A DNA stretch of 64,000 nt from Lumbricus terrestris (taxonomy: Eukaryota; Annelida; Clitellata; Crassiclitellata; Lumbricidae): contig OX457047.1 of the NCBI GenBank assembly GCA_949752735.1, positions 32,817,780 to 32,881,779 on the forward strand, in the 5' to 3' direction. Below are positions 44,600 to 56,738 of the stretch, piece after piece. A program made the position numbers and the translations under genes. The notes under the pieces were generated by a model. The model had not been told where the DNA came from. It saw nothing but the letters and a program-made list of their open reading frames with translations, and did not search any database. Within the stretch, counting starts at the first letter, position 1. Each line of letters begins with the position of its first letter.

Positions 44600-45250
44600 C
44601 TTGAGTGCAGCAGGAGACAAACGTGTTCACTCCCATCTGGAGTGCAAAGCCCACACAGCGTTCGTCCGCACTCCGCAGTCATCACAATGACGACGAGGCA
44701 CTTTCCGCGGGAACAATGAAGTAATCAGGGTGGGACCCAGCCCGTCATTAACGCCATACCGACGTATTATTCGTATTCAGCAAATGCTGCACGGATTTGT
44801 GTGGATTAATAGATTATAATCGGATGGGGATGTGACGCCGAGCCTGCTTCGGACGCCACTAGCAGCACCACCACCGCCGCGGCGGCAGTGTCCGTGGCCG
44901 TGTTGTGCAACCCATCATTAAGGCAGGCACGTTCATCATCATCATCGTCGTCGTAAAAATCAATATGGACATATTTCCTGCGTCGAGACAGGGCAATCAT
45001 TCACGCATCGGTAATGCGATCATTTCCGAAATTGCCGACTAAAATACACGGAAACATTTCTGGCCACTTCCGAAACAGACGCCCCCCCCCACCCTCCCCC
45101 GACCCGTGCATCTGAAACTTTCGCCTGTAACTCTCTCGACAGTACAGGTAAGGGAAGGGTTTCCGGTCTCTGACCTCCACTGGACTTTGATCTCTGAGCA
45201 GCCACTTTGGTGCGACACGGCGCTCGTGAATAAGCAAGTGCCCTGCACTT
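44600..45250. other. CpG-bearing, apparently single-copy stretch
   Basis: Compared with its surroundings this stretch is richer in G, C and CpG (ccaccgccgcggcggcag near 44873; cgtcgagaca; gacccgtgcatc). It matches no other part of the window. No exon or motif could be fixed. It is a candidate regulatory or unmethylated region by composition only. Confidence 0.25.
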
Positions 45251-45709
45251 AGCGTTACGATAGCATTTTAGAAATGATTACCCTGCACTGTAGCTTTATA
45301 GATGGCGTAACACCTTAAAAAGAAATTCTGAGTTTACGATTACGATCATGATAAAGCCATGGTAAAGTAAGAAAGGAAAGGCAATGCAAATTAATTGCAA
45401 GCGGAGTAATAGGGAACATACACACTTACCTCCTTATATACTTATTTATTTACTTGCTTTATTAAAGGCCTCTATCAGCCGTAGGCGTCTAAGGAACATG
45501 GTCTATGGGTATTGGGAAATATGAAAAACGCAGGACTGTTCTGAGAACTTCTTACATACAGTAAAAATCAAAATGTTGTCAAAACTGCATGCAAGCAGGA
45601 CTACCAGGTAGTTTAGATCCTATATCAATCCAGAATCACATGTATGCCATGCTATGCCAGACCATATATCAACCACGAATGCTGGACCTAGAAACGGTTT
45701 CAATAAATG

Positions 45710-45742
<33 letters not shown>

Positions 45743-48290
45743 GAAAAGAGAACCAGACTAAAAGACCAATGCACAGCAATGACATCTGCAAAATGCTCAT
45801 CAATTCTAGACGTTGACTTGTTTGTACTAATGCTAATGGGTCAGTTTTCACAGGAATTAACAATCTGGTCAACAATACGCCAATGTGAATGAAATATCCT
45901 ACACAAGAAAACTTTACCAAATGGAAAGGATTTTCATTTACAAGCAAACGTCATCGGAAAGAATCATCCAGAAAATATTCAATCAATCAATCAATCAAAT
46001 TGTTGAGGTGGTATTATGCTGATTAATACAAATTAGTCAGTTTTGTCTTCGAAAAGCATGCTTGACATAATTAATTGGCTTCTTTTTAATGAGTCCTGAA
46101 CTTATTTTAATTCCCTTTTAAGACAAGACTTCGCCTATCTTTCTAGTATCGAGCACAGAACCAGCCCTGTTGGCAGACTTTGGCCTTTGACCCGCCTGAG
46201 TGTCTGTTCTCTGCAAAGCATAAAACGTAGGTGTATCTTGAAGACTTTGTCAAATAAATCCAACAAATTGCTCCCTGTTCGAGGTCGGTGTCCGAAAACA
46301 AATTCAGCAATTTAAAAAACAGATCACCAAGTTGGTCTAACACCATATAAAAATCCACCCCGTAGCAACATGAAAATTATTTCATAAACATTAAACAGTT
46401 CTTCTGCTTCTTCTTCACTTAAAACTTGTCTAACCTTCTGAAAGAAATGCTAATATTGATCACATGTGTTTTAGTGTTTTGGTCTTTTTACCACAGCAAA
46501 AACTAAGAGAAGAGCCCACAGACCAAGAGGCAGACAGAAAGACACACAGACACAGAGAGAGACAACTGACAACTGCACTACTCTTGACACGTGTTAGTAG
46601 GTTGGTAGACAGCTCAACATGGAAAGGAAAGCCATCTGCTAAATAAACAGAAAACAGGACAAGGTCACACGAGGAAACATGGAAGAGTTACATTCCAGTG
46701 GCATCATATATTATATTATTGGCATCATATTAAGTCTCATCGCTGATAATTAATTTCACTGTTACAAATTGCAATACACTTCTTGATTTCCACAGCATCC
46801 GTGCAGTGTTTAATCTAGTCCTTCCGCTTTTCGCCAGGGGTGGGGGTTGGGGATAAGGGGACGGGAATTCGGGTATCATAGCGGGAAGCGGTATGAAAAA
46901 TGGCCGTCTTGGGGGATTCGTGGGCAGGCAACCGCTGAACCAGACACCAATGACACCTTTTAACCCAATCATTATTTCTGACAACCTTTTTTAAATTTTA
47001 GTTCTTCTCTTCGAATTTTCCCAGAACAGACAGATCTCACATCTCACTGCAAGTCAACAAGACCTGTCTGTTGTCGGAGGGGGGAGGGGGGAGGGGCGGG
47101 GGAGGGGCGGGGGGCTGGGGGAGGCGAATCCTACATATAACATTTTTCTGGGGGAATATTAGGCCTACTTTTACGTGCATGTTAACAACAGCTCAAGATT
47201 TTTTATTTGAGGGGAAGTGTCATTCCTGGGGGAGGGGGGAACTCCCCAGAGACGTTTAGATCAAACATTGCATCCGTGGTGACAAACGCTATCCACCCTC
47301 ATTCTTTATTGAAAGAACCTTCTGTGCCAGTTCTGTACAGGGCGCTCAGCATGAAAGAGAAGGACCAGTCCCTAAAGACAAATATCAAATATACATGGAT
47401 AGGCAGCCACAGGTGTAAGTCTCACCCAGTTCAACAGTTGTATAGTAAATTATTACATAACATAACATAACAAAGCTTTTAAGTAGTTCATCAGTCTGTG
47501 TTACAAGAAGACAAGTAGCTATTCCTCTCCCATGCCTTCTGATCACCACACAGACAGACAGTTATGTTATGAGATGAGTAAACGCAATGGCAGTGGTTTG
47601 CTAGGGGCTTCAAGTACAGTGGAATATTATTTCTCAAATATACATATGTTCAAATTTGAATGTATGTCTGTTCTTGTGGGGTTTGAACTTAAAAGCCCAG
47701 GACTAGCAACTTCAACTTCAACTTCAACTTGTTTATTGATCCCAAAAAAATAACACAGACAATTATGCATGCATAATAGTCAACAGAGTGATTAATTACA
47801 GTTTACAATTGCGATGGTATAGCTTAGTGTACAATTATTACTGTGAAATGTAGGGAGCAATAGGCTACCCGAAGGGAGTGATCCTGCTATTGGGGCCTAT
47901 TTACAAAAGGAAAAAATTCTTCACTATAATATGATCAATGATAATAGATTAGGAAACAGATAGAAATGGCAGTATTTTTGGAATCAATTAAATAACAGCA
48001 GTGAGATACCTTCCCTCTGCTCAACTTAAAAGAAAATGGAAAAAAACACAGAATAAATGGGTTGTTCATTTTATATTTTTTAATGTGTGTGCAGTACAGC
48101 AGCATAGCAGAATTAGCTTGTCGAACACCTTTACAAATTCATAGAATCATTCGGAACATGAACATCTGTTCAAGTTATTTCACAGCTGAAAAATCGTAAA
48201 ACTTTGCTGTTCAACGCCTTGACAACTTTTCTGTCAGCTGAAGTGTGAACGAATGGTCTACAAGCATTACTTATGCAGGCATGTGACTGA
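45251..48290. other. Mostly featureless, with small simple repeats
   Basis: It has a TTGA run (45713-45741) beside a LINE-like aaacggtttcaataaatg, an AATC run (45978-46000), a G-rich run (47079-47124) and an AACTTC run near 47710. No coding evidence. Confidence 0.5.
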
Positions 48291-48297
48291 CATATTT

Positions 48298-49137
48298 GGT
48301 GCCTAACTGGGAATTATCTAGTGTTTAGCTGGGTATTATTTAGTGTCTAACTGCGCATTATCTAGTGCCTATATCTAGCGCCCAACTGGATTTTAACTAG
48401 TGCCTAACTAGTCATTATCCAGTGACTAACTGGTCATTATCCAGTGTCTAACTAGTCATTATCCAGTGCCCAACTGGTCATTATTCAGTGACTAACTGGT
48501 CTTTATCCAGTGCCTAACTGGTCATTATCCAGTGCCTAACTGGTCATTATCCAGTGACTAACTGGTCATTATCCAGTGTCTAACTGGTCATTATCCAGTG
48601 TCTAACTGGTCATTATCCAGTGTCTAACTGGTCATTATCCAGTGACTAACTGGTCATTATCCAGTGTCTAACTGGTCATTATCCAGTGTCTAACCGGTCA
48701 TTATCCAGTGACTAACTGGTCATTATCCAGTGCCTAACTGGTCATTATCCAGTGACTAACTGGTCATTATCCAGTGTCTAACTGGTCATTATCCAGTGTC
48801 TAACCGGTCATTATCCAGTGACTAACTGGTTATTATCCAGTGCCTAACTGGTCATTATCCAGTGACTAACTGGTCATTATCCAGTGCCTAACTGGTCATT
48901 ATCCAGTGACTAACTGGTCATTATCCAGTGACTAACTGGTCATTATCCAGTGACTAACTGGTCATTATCCAGTGTCTAACTGGTCATTATCCAGTGCCTA
49001 ACTGGTCATTATCCAGTGTCTAACCGGTCATTATCCAGTGACCAGTTCCTAACTGGTCATTATCCAGTGCCCACCTGGTCATTCATTATCCACTGACTAA
49101 CTGGTCATTATCCAGTGACTAACTGGTCATTATCCAG
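48298..49137. repeat. 22-bp minisatellite, about 38 units
   Basis: The unit is ccagtgNctaactggtcatta plus t, with N-type variants (gac, gtc, gcc) scattered along the array. The first five units are diverged. ACTGG and its reverse complement CCAGT alternate through the whole array. Fragments recur at 49467-49505 and 49790-49812. Confidence 0.97.
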
Positions 49138-49720
49138 GTTCCTGTAATGTCGGTGCAAAGTGATACAGCAGGGGCTAAGGACCGTTCGACAGTCTTACAA
49201 AATTAGTAATTTTACAAAAACCCGCTGTTTGATAGACGAACCTACGTGGTTCGTCTGCTGTGACGGATCAGTAGGCTAAGCAAGAACGCAACGTCAGTGA
49301 ACTTAGAGAAACTAATGCTTTCTTGCATTTACTACCTTTTGCAAAAGATTTAGGCAACACTGAGACTCGCAAAAGACATTTGGCCAATAGCAACAAAACT
49401 CTCATCTCAGAGGCATTCGGTGCACCGCACCGAATGGACCTATGTTAAACGCGGCCCTGACTATCCCGTGCCTAATTGGTCATTATCCAATACCCAGTGC
49501 CTAGAATAAAAGGTGCAGTCCCTTAAGCTAGCCCAGACATGAGTATGAAGTGTAAGCGACTTCATTTTCTTAGTCTTGGCTTATGGGGATGATGGCGGGT
49601 GGCCAGTCCTCTCCCTCGCCATCTTATCTTCACACCAACATTGCATAGTCTGTGTACTCATTGCAGCCGAGTTCTTTTGGATGCAGTACAGGCAGAGCGG
49701 AGATCTCGAACTAAACTTCT
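49138..49720. other. No recognised feature except a minisatellite fragment
   Basis: One and a half diverged minisatellite units at 49467-49505; otherwise unremarkable. Confidence 0.5.
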
Positions 49721-49723
49721 ACT

Positions 49724-49792
49724 TGGCGCGGGATTTGAACCTCCAACCTCTCAGTCCACAGTCCAGCATGCTAACCACTACACCATCGACCA
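49724..49792 (-). mobile_element. tRNA-like SINE head of a second type
   Basis: Read on the minus strand: ggtcgatggtgtagtggtta, gcatgctggact, then gaggttggaggttcaaatcc and cgcgcc. The A and B boxes have good tRNA spacing, but paired arms are imperfect, so I take it as a SINE head or tRNA pseudogene. A similar half (gcatgctaaccactagacca) lies at 51294. Confidence 0.5.
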
Positions 49793-49821
49793 ACTCCTAA
49801 CTGGTCACTGGCCATAAACTC

Positions 49822-50027
49822 TGATGACCTTTTTTAGACATAGGCTACTTTTCCTCTCTGTCTTCCTCCCCCCGCTGCATTGTTGAAAGCCTGTACGAAC
49901 CTGATGGGGGTGGGCGGGGTGGGGGAATCAAGTCCATTTTCCGCACCAGAATAGCTGGTGAGAAATGTGCAATTTTCTAAATGGGGAAGGCATGGCCAGA
50001 TTTGATTCCCCCCTGGATCCGCCCCTG
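49822..50027. mobile_element. Truncated copy of the MITE family at 43388
   Basis: gatgacctttttt, ccagaatagctggt, atttctaaatggg-like blocks and the end ggatccgcccctg match. The left end is missing. Confidence 0.8.
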
Positions 50028-50575
50028 GGCCACTAAACCAAATGACCTGGCAGTAATGGTTATACTGTTGGACAAGTCTGAAGTCCTTCCTTTGTGAAAA
50101 CAGAACAATGTTGCAGCTTAGAAAAGCGTTATATATTATGATTATGTGAGAGATGATATTTGAACCCGAAAGCTGTCTTTAAAAAAGCACACGCCTACAG
50201 AACATCAAACCAATTAAAGAGCAGTAACTTGTATGTTCAGTGATATATAATGAAGACATTCTATTCATAAGTGCAATCATTACAGAACAAATTCAGTGGA
50301 CTTCCTCTCATGACGCAAATCAACCTAGAACAACAGTTAAAAAACTTGAGAAGACGATGACAGGAAGAAAGCTTAGGTTTGTGTGACGACACGGACAATG
50401 ATCATAATAGACAATAGACAATAGACAATGGACAGCAAGCCGTCTGAACTATGGTCTTTTCTAGATAGAGGATAGAAGAATAGAAGCAGTCGTCCGTCGA
50501 AACAGATTATTAGCAACCTCATTTCCGAACATGTGATTGCAGATGGAAAACCTCATCTTTCTCTGCAGATTAAGG

Positions 50576-50895
50576 CAGAGGTTTTCAATCTTTATTTTTA
50601 TTGCACCCACCGTGTAAAAAATCCAGGGTTGGCGTCTCACCAGTGAAGATCAGATTAAAAAAACACACGAGCACAAGGTCCTCTGCCAATTGATTATTGG
50701 TTATCTTGCAGCTGCAGACACACGTAGAACATCAGCTAATGAAAATAAAAACGAGCATAAACACCAAGAAAATTTACAGAAAATGAAAGGGCATGGCAGA
50801 TTTAGATAGTTAGTTACGGTAATTAAAGAAAGATGGGTATCGACTCATAGAATTTTTTGTGTATGTGCACCCTCGTTTGAAAACTGTTGGTGTCA
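50576..50895. mobile_element. Old diverged hAT copy (CAGGGGTTCTCAAAC family)
   Basis: It begins cagaggttttcaatcttta and ends gtttgaaaactgttggt. It keeps tttttattgcaccca and gaaagatgggtat blocks of the element at 13923-14718. Confidence 0.7.
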
Positions 50896-51029
50896 GGTAA
50901 GTGCTCCAAGTTTAAAAAGTTCATAAAGGTGAAAGTCGTACTGCACATCTCTTGAAATATTTAGCTTCCCCTCGCTGCTTAGAGTTCAACCCATATAGCT
51001 TTATTTATTTTACTTATTTATCTCTCGCA

Positions 51030-51262
51030 TTTGCTCTAGCGCCCCTCAAGCTCTCTACTCAGAGGTGCTCCCGGCTACAGTGCGAACATTGCATCGGAGT
51101 TTCAGGAGTTTCACATCGAAGCACACACACGCACTTGCAAGTGAAGGACTTGCTCAAGGTCCCTACGCCGCGGCTTGCGGGATTCAAACCTGGAACCCTC
51201 CGGCTCCAAGGCACCGAAACCACCACTACGGTATCAAAACCCACCACTTCACCATCGTGCCA
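51030..51262 (-). mobile_element. tRNA-derived SINE with internal duplications
   Basis: Minus-strand copy, complete but carrying a duplicated ggagtttca block (51097-51116), an ACAC insertion in the body, and a lengthened head. A B box ggtttgaatccc is present. Confidence 0.88.
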
Positions 51263-51519
51263 TGCGCTGCAGTGCTGCGGGCAGATTGCCTGGCATGCTA
51301 ACCACTAGACCACTACCAGTCCCAATGCTGATCAAGTGCACTGAGCGGCTACTTGATTACAAGGTTTGGTGACAGGGTTGCAATCAGCCAGAAAGGGTAC
51401 AATGACTGGAACAGATGAATGAGTGCATGAAACTGCCACTTACTTACTGATCAACGCATCCAATGACGTCATATCTCCACACAGCTCTTTACCAAAGGAC
51501 TTCTTGACACGAACTCCTT

Positions 51520-51735
51520 TTGTCGCATTAACTCTTCACATGATCTCTTCCTGTAACATGAGCTCTTCATGAACTCTCAATGTCACATGATTTCTTCACA
51601 TGTGAATCTTCCTATCACAACCTTTTCACATAAACTCTTTCTATCACATGATTTCCTCATATGAATCCTTCCCATTACAGAACTTCTTCAAGTCAACTCT
51701 CCCTGTCGCATGATTTCTCTAATCTGCTAATTCTT
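51520..51735. repeat. Degenerate repeat of tcacatgatttcttcacatg blocks
   Basis: Phrases such as cacatgatctcttcctgt, cacatgatttcttcaca and cacatgatttcctcat recur at roughly 40-45 bases. Another piece (ttacagaacttcttcaagtc) recurs at 52637. Confidence 0.6.
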
Positions 51736-51739
51736 CTGC

Positions 51740-54180
51740 ATAACCAGAAGACGGATTTGCGATGTTTATGGCCAGATTTGGAAGCAGAAGCTCTAAAATG
51801 CACTTGCTTACTTACATCGATAAATTGGATTAAGACGAAGAGGGGCTTTTTGTGACACAAATGCACAAAATCCATGCGAATCACTAGTTGTTTTGACTTG
51901 TTGAAATCCCATGGTGCAAAAAAACAAGAATCTAATTTTAAACTTACAGCTAAAATACAGAAAGCAACCACAACACCTTAAAGAACAAACATTTACATCC
52001 AGCACTCATTTCTCAAGGACTTACATAAAATGCACAAGTATTATAATACTTTAACTATATCACTACAAACCATAGATTTTAAGAAGGGTACAAACGCCGT
52101 TTTTCTCAAAAACTGAAAACCAAGAGAAAAAACAGAAAATGAAAATAATCTGACTTTCTTACATCATAGAAAAACAAAAGCAGTTTGAAAGAGTAAATAA
52201 AACAGCCTTTCCAACTGGAAAAGGATCTACCTCTGCAGGAAACCTCGTTTTCATAGAAGAACGAAGTAAAAGACTCTGTAGAACTTCGTAAAAGAACGAA
52301 GCCAAGATCTGCATAGATGTTACTTGCAGAAAGTTATTTACAAAGCATAAGTACACATCGCTTTCAACCTCAGCAGATAATGGTCACAGAGTGTTACACT
52401 GAACTACAGCACTTCAATGTCACTAGCTTCAAAGGAAATGCCAGCCTACACTTCCAGAGCCGTGCATGGTGGCACCAGATATATGCAGTTACAGCCGGTT
52501 GTGTCAAGGCCATGGGAGTTATTTAGCAGGTTGTAGAAATCAAATGTAAAGAAGATATTAAATATTCCAAATAATTCTTGGCAGGTCACAAGGCAGGTCA
52601 AGAGTAAAATAGGGAGGCCAAATGACCTACAGGTCTATTACAGAACTTCTTCAAGTCAACTCTTCATGTCACAAGAGTTCTCACTTTTGGTGTTAACTAC
52701 TGTTGTATATTCGTTTGATTCAATAAACAACAGACAGAACGCTGTAAGTTTACATTGGCAAAATTAACAGTATGGCTGCTTAAAGCTTATGGTCAAAATA
52801 GTCCAGAGGTAGAGGTGTTCGTGCCTCAGGCAGCAATGGACCTGGATGCAGAACAAAGAATTGCGGCAAACGTTTCAACAATAATATTGGACATAGGCAA
52901 ACGACAGGTCGGTCGGTCACTCGCTTCATCATATAGCTACTTAGACATGCACTGCAGCTCACCAGCTGAAGTACCAACAACGACTGAATCCAGGGCATGA
53001 TTGCAGTCCTCAATCATTCCAAGGGCAAAAACTCAGAGCTCCAAGAGTGCTACTGCTGCTTCTGGCAGCGATGACATCACATGACTACACAGCACTGACA
53101 ATGATACTCGTGTTGATATTAACGATGTTGCTAGATACTTGCTGTGACACAGTGCTGTTGAGGTACCTCACATAAGGAGCATGGTTTGCATGACGATGTG
53201 TGATTGTGACAATGACTGATGACGTCTGAAGTGAGGATGACGATAATATTAATGACTATGTTGATGATGATGGCCATGATAACAATAAAGTTGATGAAGG
53301 GGTTAATGCCACTGACGATGATGATGACGATGATGATGATGACGAATATGAAATGATGTTTATGCCAGCAATGAGATGATAACGCCAGTGACTATATTTT
53401 GAGAAAAACTAGGCTGACAAAGTGTATAGTTACCACCAAATGTGAGGGAACTATAACTAGGACAAATTGTAATTGTAAGCATAAAGAGAAATATATATTG
53501 CCACTTCAAAAGAATTATTCAGAAGAGCTGTTGTTATGTGTCACTATAGGAACACAAACAATCAGTGCACGGTATAGCAAAACCATGCAGAACCACTGAA
53601 AGAGCATGGGCGCCCGCACATAGGGGTTCTTGCCCACCCTCACCCCTCTGGAAAATTGACACCTATTTTGTCCAACTATACTAAGTTAGGATCTTTAATT
53701 AATTTCTTTGCACTAAAGCCCAACAATGCTAATGACACATTCAGTGAAACTGAGAAATTTGCACTAAGAAACCTCTATGAAATATACCAATGTTCTTTAT
53801 TTCCTGTTTCACATTTTGCAGGCTCTCTCTACAAAACTTTACGGTGACCATTCTGCTTTCATCATCATCAATATCCGTAGGCTCAATGCCCGTAGGAGTC
53901 CGACGCCACTCTCTGTCCGAGTCTGTCTCGCGTCATGTTACCCAGCTTCAACCGGTCCGGTCCGGTCAGCAGGTCTGCTCCATACCATTAACATCTTGGA
54001 GCAGCTGGACCACCTTGTCTGATTGAAGAGAATATTCGGAGAGAGGCATGAAGGACAACCTGGGTCAATGCCCATATGTGTCCCACGCTCTCCCCCCCCC
54101 GACTCTCTCCACTGGTCTGTCCTGACCGGCCTGTGCATGTCTGCTCCACATCATGACACCTTGAAGCATCTGGGTCGCTA
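51740..54180. other. No firm feature; possible MITE end at 53607
   Basis: It contains a gat/gac patch (53298-53345) and an open frame at 52755-53000 (81 codons) that looks protein-like but matches nothing I recognise. The stretch atgggcgcccgcacataggg at 53608 resembles a MITE end. The rest is unremarkable. Confidence 0.35.
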
Positions 54181-54239
54181 TGTCACTTGTGCAGTGGTTT
54201 TTGCGGATTTCAATCGTCTTGGTCTTTTACTGCCAGCGT

Positions 54240-54500
54240 ATCGCCACCCATCTGGCAAACCTTCCTCCTTTTGTCCGGGCTTAGGACCGGCACAGGGACG
54301 TTGTTGGTTCCCTATGGCAGAGGATGGATGCAGTTTAACGTCGTGCCCAGGACATTCTGCTTTAGATGCTGCTATAGCGGGTCTCATTTAGGTCAAGAGT
54401 AATTGGAAGGCACAGGATAAGACGAGCCGGAGTAGGTAAAATCCTGAAGAGGTGAGACTTTGGTTTTTGGTGAAGAGCCTGATGGGTGATTTATAAAGAA
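54240..54500 (-). mobile_element. Fragment of repeat family R with the cctcctttt-GGACCGGCA block
   Basis: ccttcctccttttgtccggg, then ctatagcgggtctcatttag and gaggtgagactttggttt. The middle recurs at 56520-56580 and the last part at 40429-40490. The 122-codon open frame across 54023-54391 is not supported as a gene. Confidence 0.5.
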
Positions 54501-54732
54501 GACTGAGGCAGATGATGGTGTGCATGAGTGGAAATAATGATGGAGGATATAAAAAAAACCTGAATTCAGAAGGTCAACTCATTCCAGAGCCATAGTGCAA
54601 TGTGGATCCATAGGAAAATTTAAGATAAGCTGTTTACCATCAAAACACGCAAGTTTACTCGTTTCACAGCTTAGGCCTAATAACAGTGATGGATCCAGAG
54701 CTGGTGTACATCACAATGCAATAAACTAGATC

Positions 54733-54999
54733 AGTAAAGTATAGAAATAAAACTGACTTTATAATTATTAAAAACACAGTTTTATTTCTATAAAAGTAAA
54801 TTTTATTTTATTTTAGTTTTATTTCTATAAAGTAAAGTATAGAAATAAAACTGACTTTATAATTATTATAAACACAGTTTTATTTCTATAAAAGTAAATT
54901 TTATTTTATTTTAGTTTTATTTCTATAAAGTAAAGTATAGAATAAAACTGACTTTATAATAATTATAAAGTCAGTTTTATTTCTATGCTTTACTAATAA
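54733..54999. repeat. 98-bp tandem repeat with inverted ends
   Basis: The unit starts agtaaagtatagaaataaaa at 54733, 54831 and 54929 (spacing 98). The last part (aaagtcagttttatttctat) is the inverse of the first, so the array can fold back. Confidence 0.92.
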
Positions 55000-55701
55000 T
55001 ATTATTACTCATGACTATTTACTTTATGATGAAACAGGATAAAGGAGCTACAGAAACACTGCTCAAGATAAAAAAAAGCATTCCACTTCCTGTTGGAACA
55101 TGGATCAGTATAATTCACGGACTGTATCCCTACTTCTATTCAGTAGGAGGTGCAGCTAGCTAGAGCAAGCAAATTGCGCACACATTGTTTAATAAGTGGG
55201 ATTTGTTGGCCACTTTTGTACAATTCGTATTCTGTTTGCATCTTTGGCCTGCGTGGTAATCAAATTGTATGCCATGCACTTTCACATAAAGAATAAAAAT
55301 GGGTCCCGTTAATGGCTACTTGTAACCGTCACGTCTCTCTGTGTAAACAAATTCGGTGCATCCACGGCCTTACTCCGCTCATTTAATAGGCTCGCTCTTG
55401 TTCCACGTATGCTCAGCGCATACGCTGAATCCATGTTCTGGCCCTCTGGGGAAGTACTGGAACGCAGCCCTACATACACGTGTATACATCTCGAAAGGAA
55501 TGACTTGTCATAGGTAGAATGTCAAATGTTTGTCGGACAGTGTGCGCATCTTGTAGAGTGGAGAGAAAAGAATCGAGCTCCCCCAATACGACTGCGGTGT
55601 ATGCGGACCTTAAGTGTTTAAAATCCATCATTCACAGACAGCTGCTGGGTACCGCTGATAATTGACGCCTGGTCACTGGTTAGGTTGCTATTTAGGCCTA
55701 T

Positions 55702-55915
55702 GTGGGTCGTAGTGGTGGGTTCGCTGCCTTGGAACCAGAGGGAGGTTTCCAGGTTCGAATCCACCTCAAGCCGCTGCGTAAGGACATTGAGCAAGTCCTT
55801 CACTCGCAATAATTGCTTGTGCGCTTCAGCATGAAACTCCAATGCAGTGTCTGTGCTGTAGTCGGGAGCGCCTCAGAGTAGAGAGCTTTGGGGCGCTATA
55901 GCAAATGCAAGAAAG
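55702..55915 (+). mobile_element. tRNA-derived SINE, full length
   Basis: A diverged A box, B box ggttcgaatcc at 55752-55762, standard body, and 3' end gtagtcgggagcgcctcaga then ggggcgctatagcaaatg and an AAAG tail. Confidence 0.94.
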
Positions 55916-56439
55916 AAAGAAGTAAAATTTACTGGTGCTTAATAGACAAAGTATAAAATTTAAAATATGTCCATGGGTTTCATACTATAGTGCCTACAGC
56001 TTGCACAAAACAGTTCAGATTTTATTTTATAAGCCATTGCTACGAACTTTCACAGCTTATATTTACTTAAATTACTAAATTACTTCATTTACCTAATTCT
56101 GTGTTAAACTGTTTGTCATAGACAAAGACGACCCAGGATGAAGTGCTAGGACTGCAATTAAGTCAAACCTCGGCATGTTCATGGACATCCAAAGACTTTA
56201 TAAGTTTATAGTGGTTTTTTTCATAATGTCAAGGCATCAACAACAGCTGTCAATGTCTTCAAGACAAAACCTTAATCATAAAATGGTATCATCCTGGAAA
56301 GGGCAGACTGAAATCTTATAAAGACCTGGGAAGCATGCAAGCTCCGGTGGCCTATCCATCTAATCCTCCCATTCACAATGCAGTATAGTAAACGTTTCTG
56401 CTTAGCAATGCTGTGTCATAGCAAACATGATCAGCATCA

Positions 56440-56585
56440 CCCTCCTCCTTTATCCAGGCTAGAGACTGGCTCTACTAGTGTAGGCTACAGGCAGTAGCTA
56501 AGTTTACTGACAATGCACATGGGCGCTATAGCAGGTCTCATTTAGGTGAAGAGTTATTGGAAGGAATTATTAGGGTACTCATTTA
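56440..56585 (+). mobile_element. Fragment of the cctcctccttt family joined to family R
   Basis: cctcctcctttatccaggctagagactggc, then gggcgctatagcaggtctca and tttaggtgaagagttattgg, parallel to 54265-54410 with a deletion. Confidence 0.5.
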
Positions 56586-56738
56586 AGATCCAGATATCCT
56601 AGCACACACGAATGGAGCAGAGATTAAAAATTAATGGAATGAAGTCCTGGAAGATATTCTAGCCCCAACTTATACGTTGACAATGACACACGCAAACTCT
56701 TTGGCTATGTTAGCGCACTGAAGAATCATTACATGCAG

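Noticed and set aside
44201..44690. 159-codon poly-Ile and 112-codon poly-Met frames as membrane proteins
   Set aside because: They are ATC repeat translations without any flanking conserved sequence.
48298..49137. Regular 22-bp repeats as a CRISPR array
   Set aside because: There are no unique spacers, the units are contiguous, and the genome is clearly eukaryotic.
49724..49792. tRNA gene on the minus strand
   Set aside because: Spacing is tRNA-like, but arm pairing is poor by hand folding. Kept only as a SINE head or pseudogene; tRNAscan-SE would decide.
52755..53000. 81-codon open frame with a protein-like composition
   Set aside because: I recognise no family and see no splice context. 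It stays unassigned; a protein search would be needed to revive it.
54023..54391. 122-codon open frame as a host gene
   Set aside because: Its 3' half is shared with other repeat copies at 40429 and 56520, and no motif was recognised.
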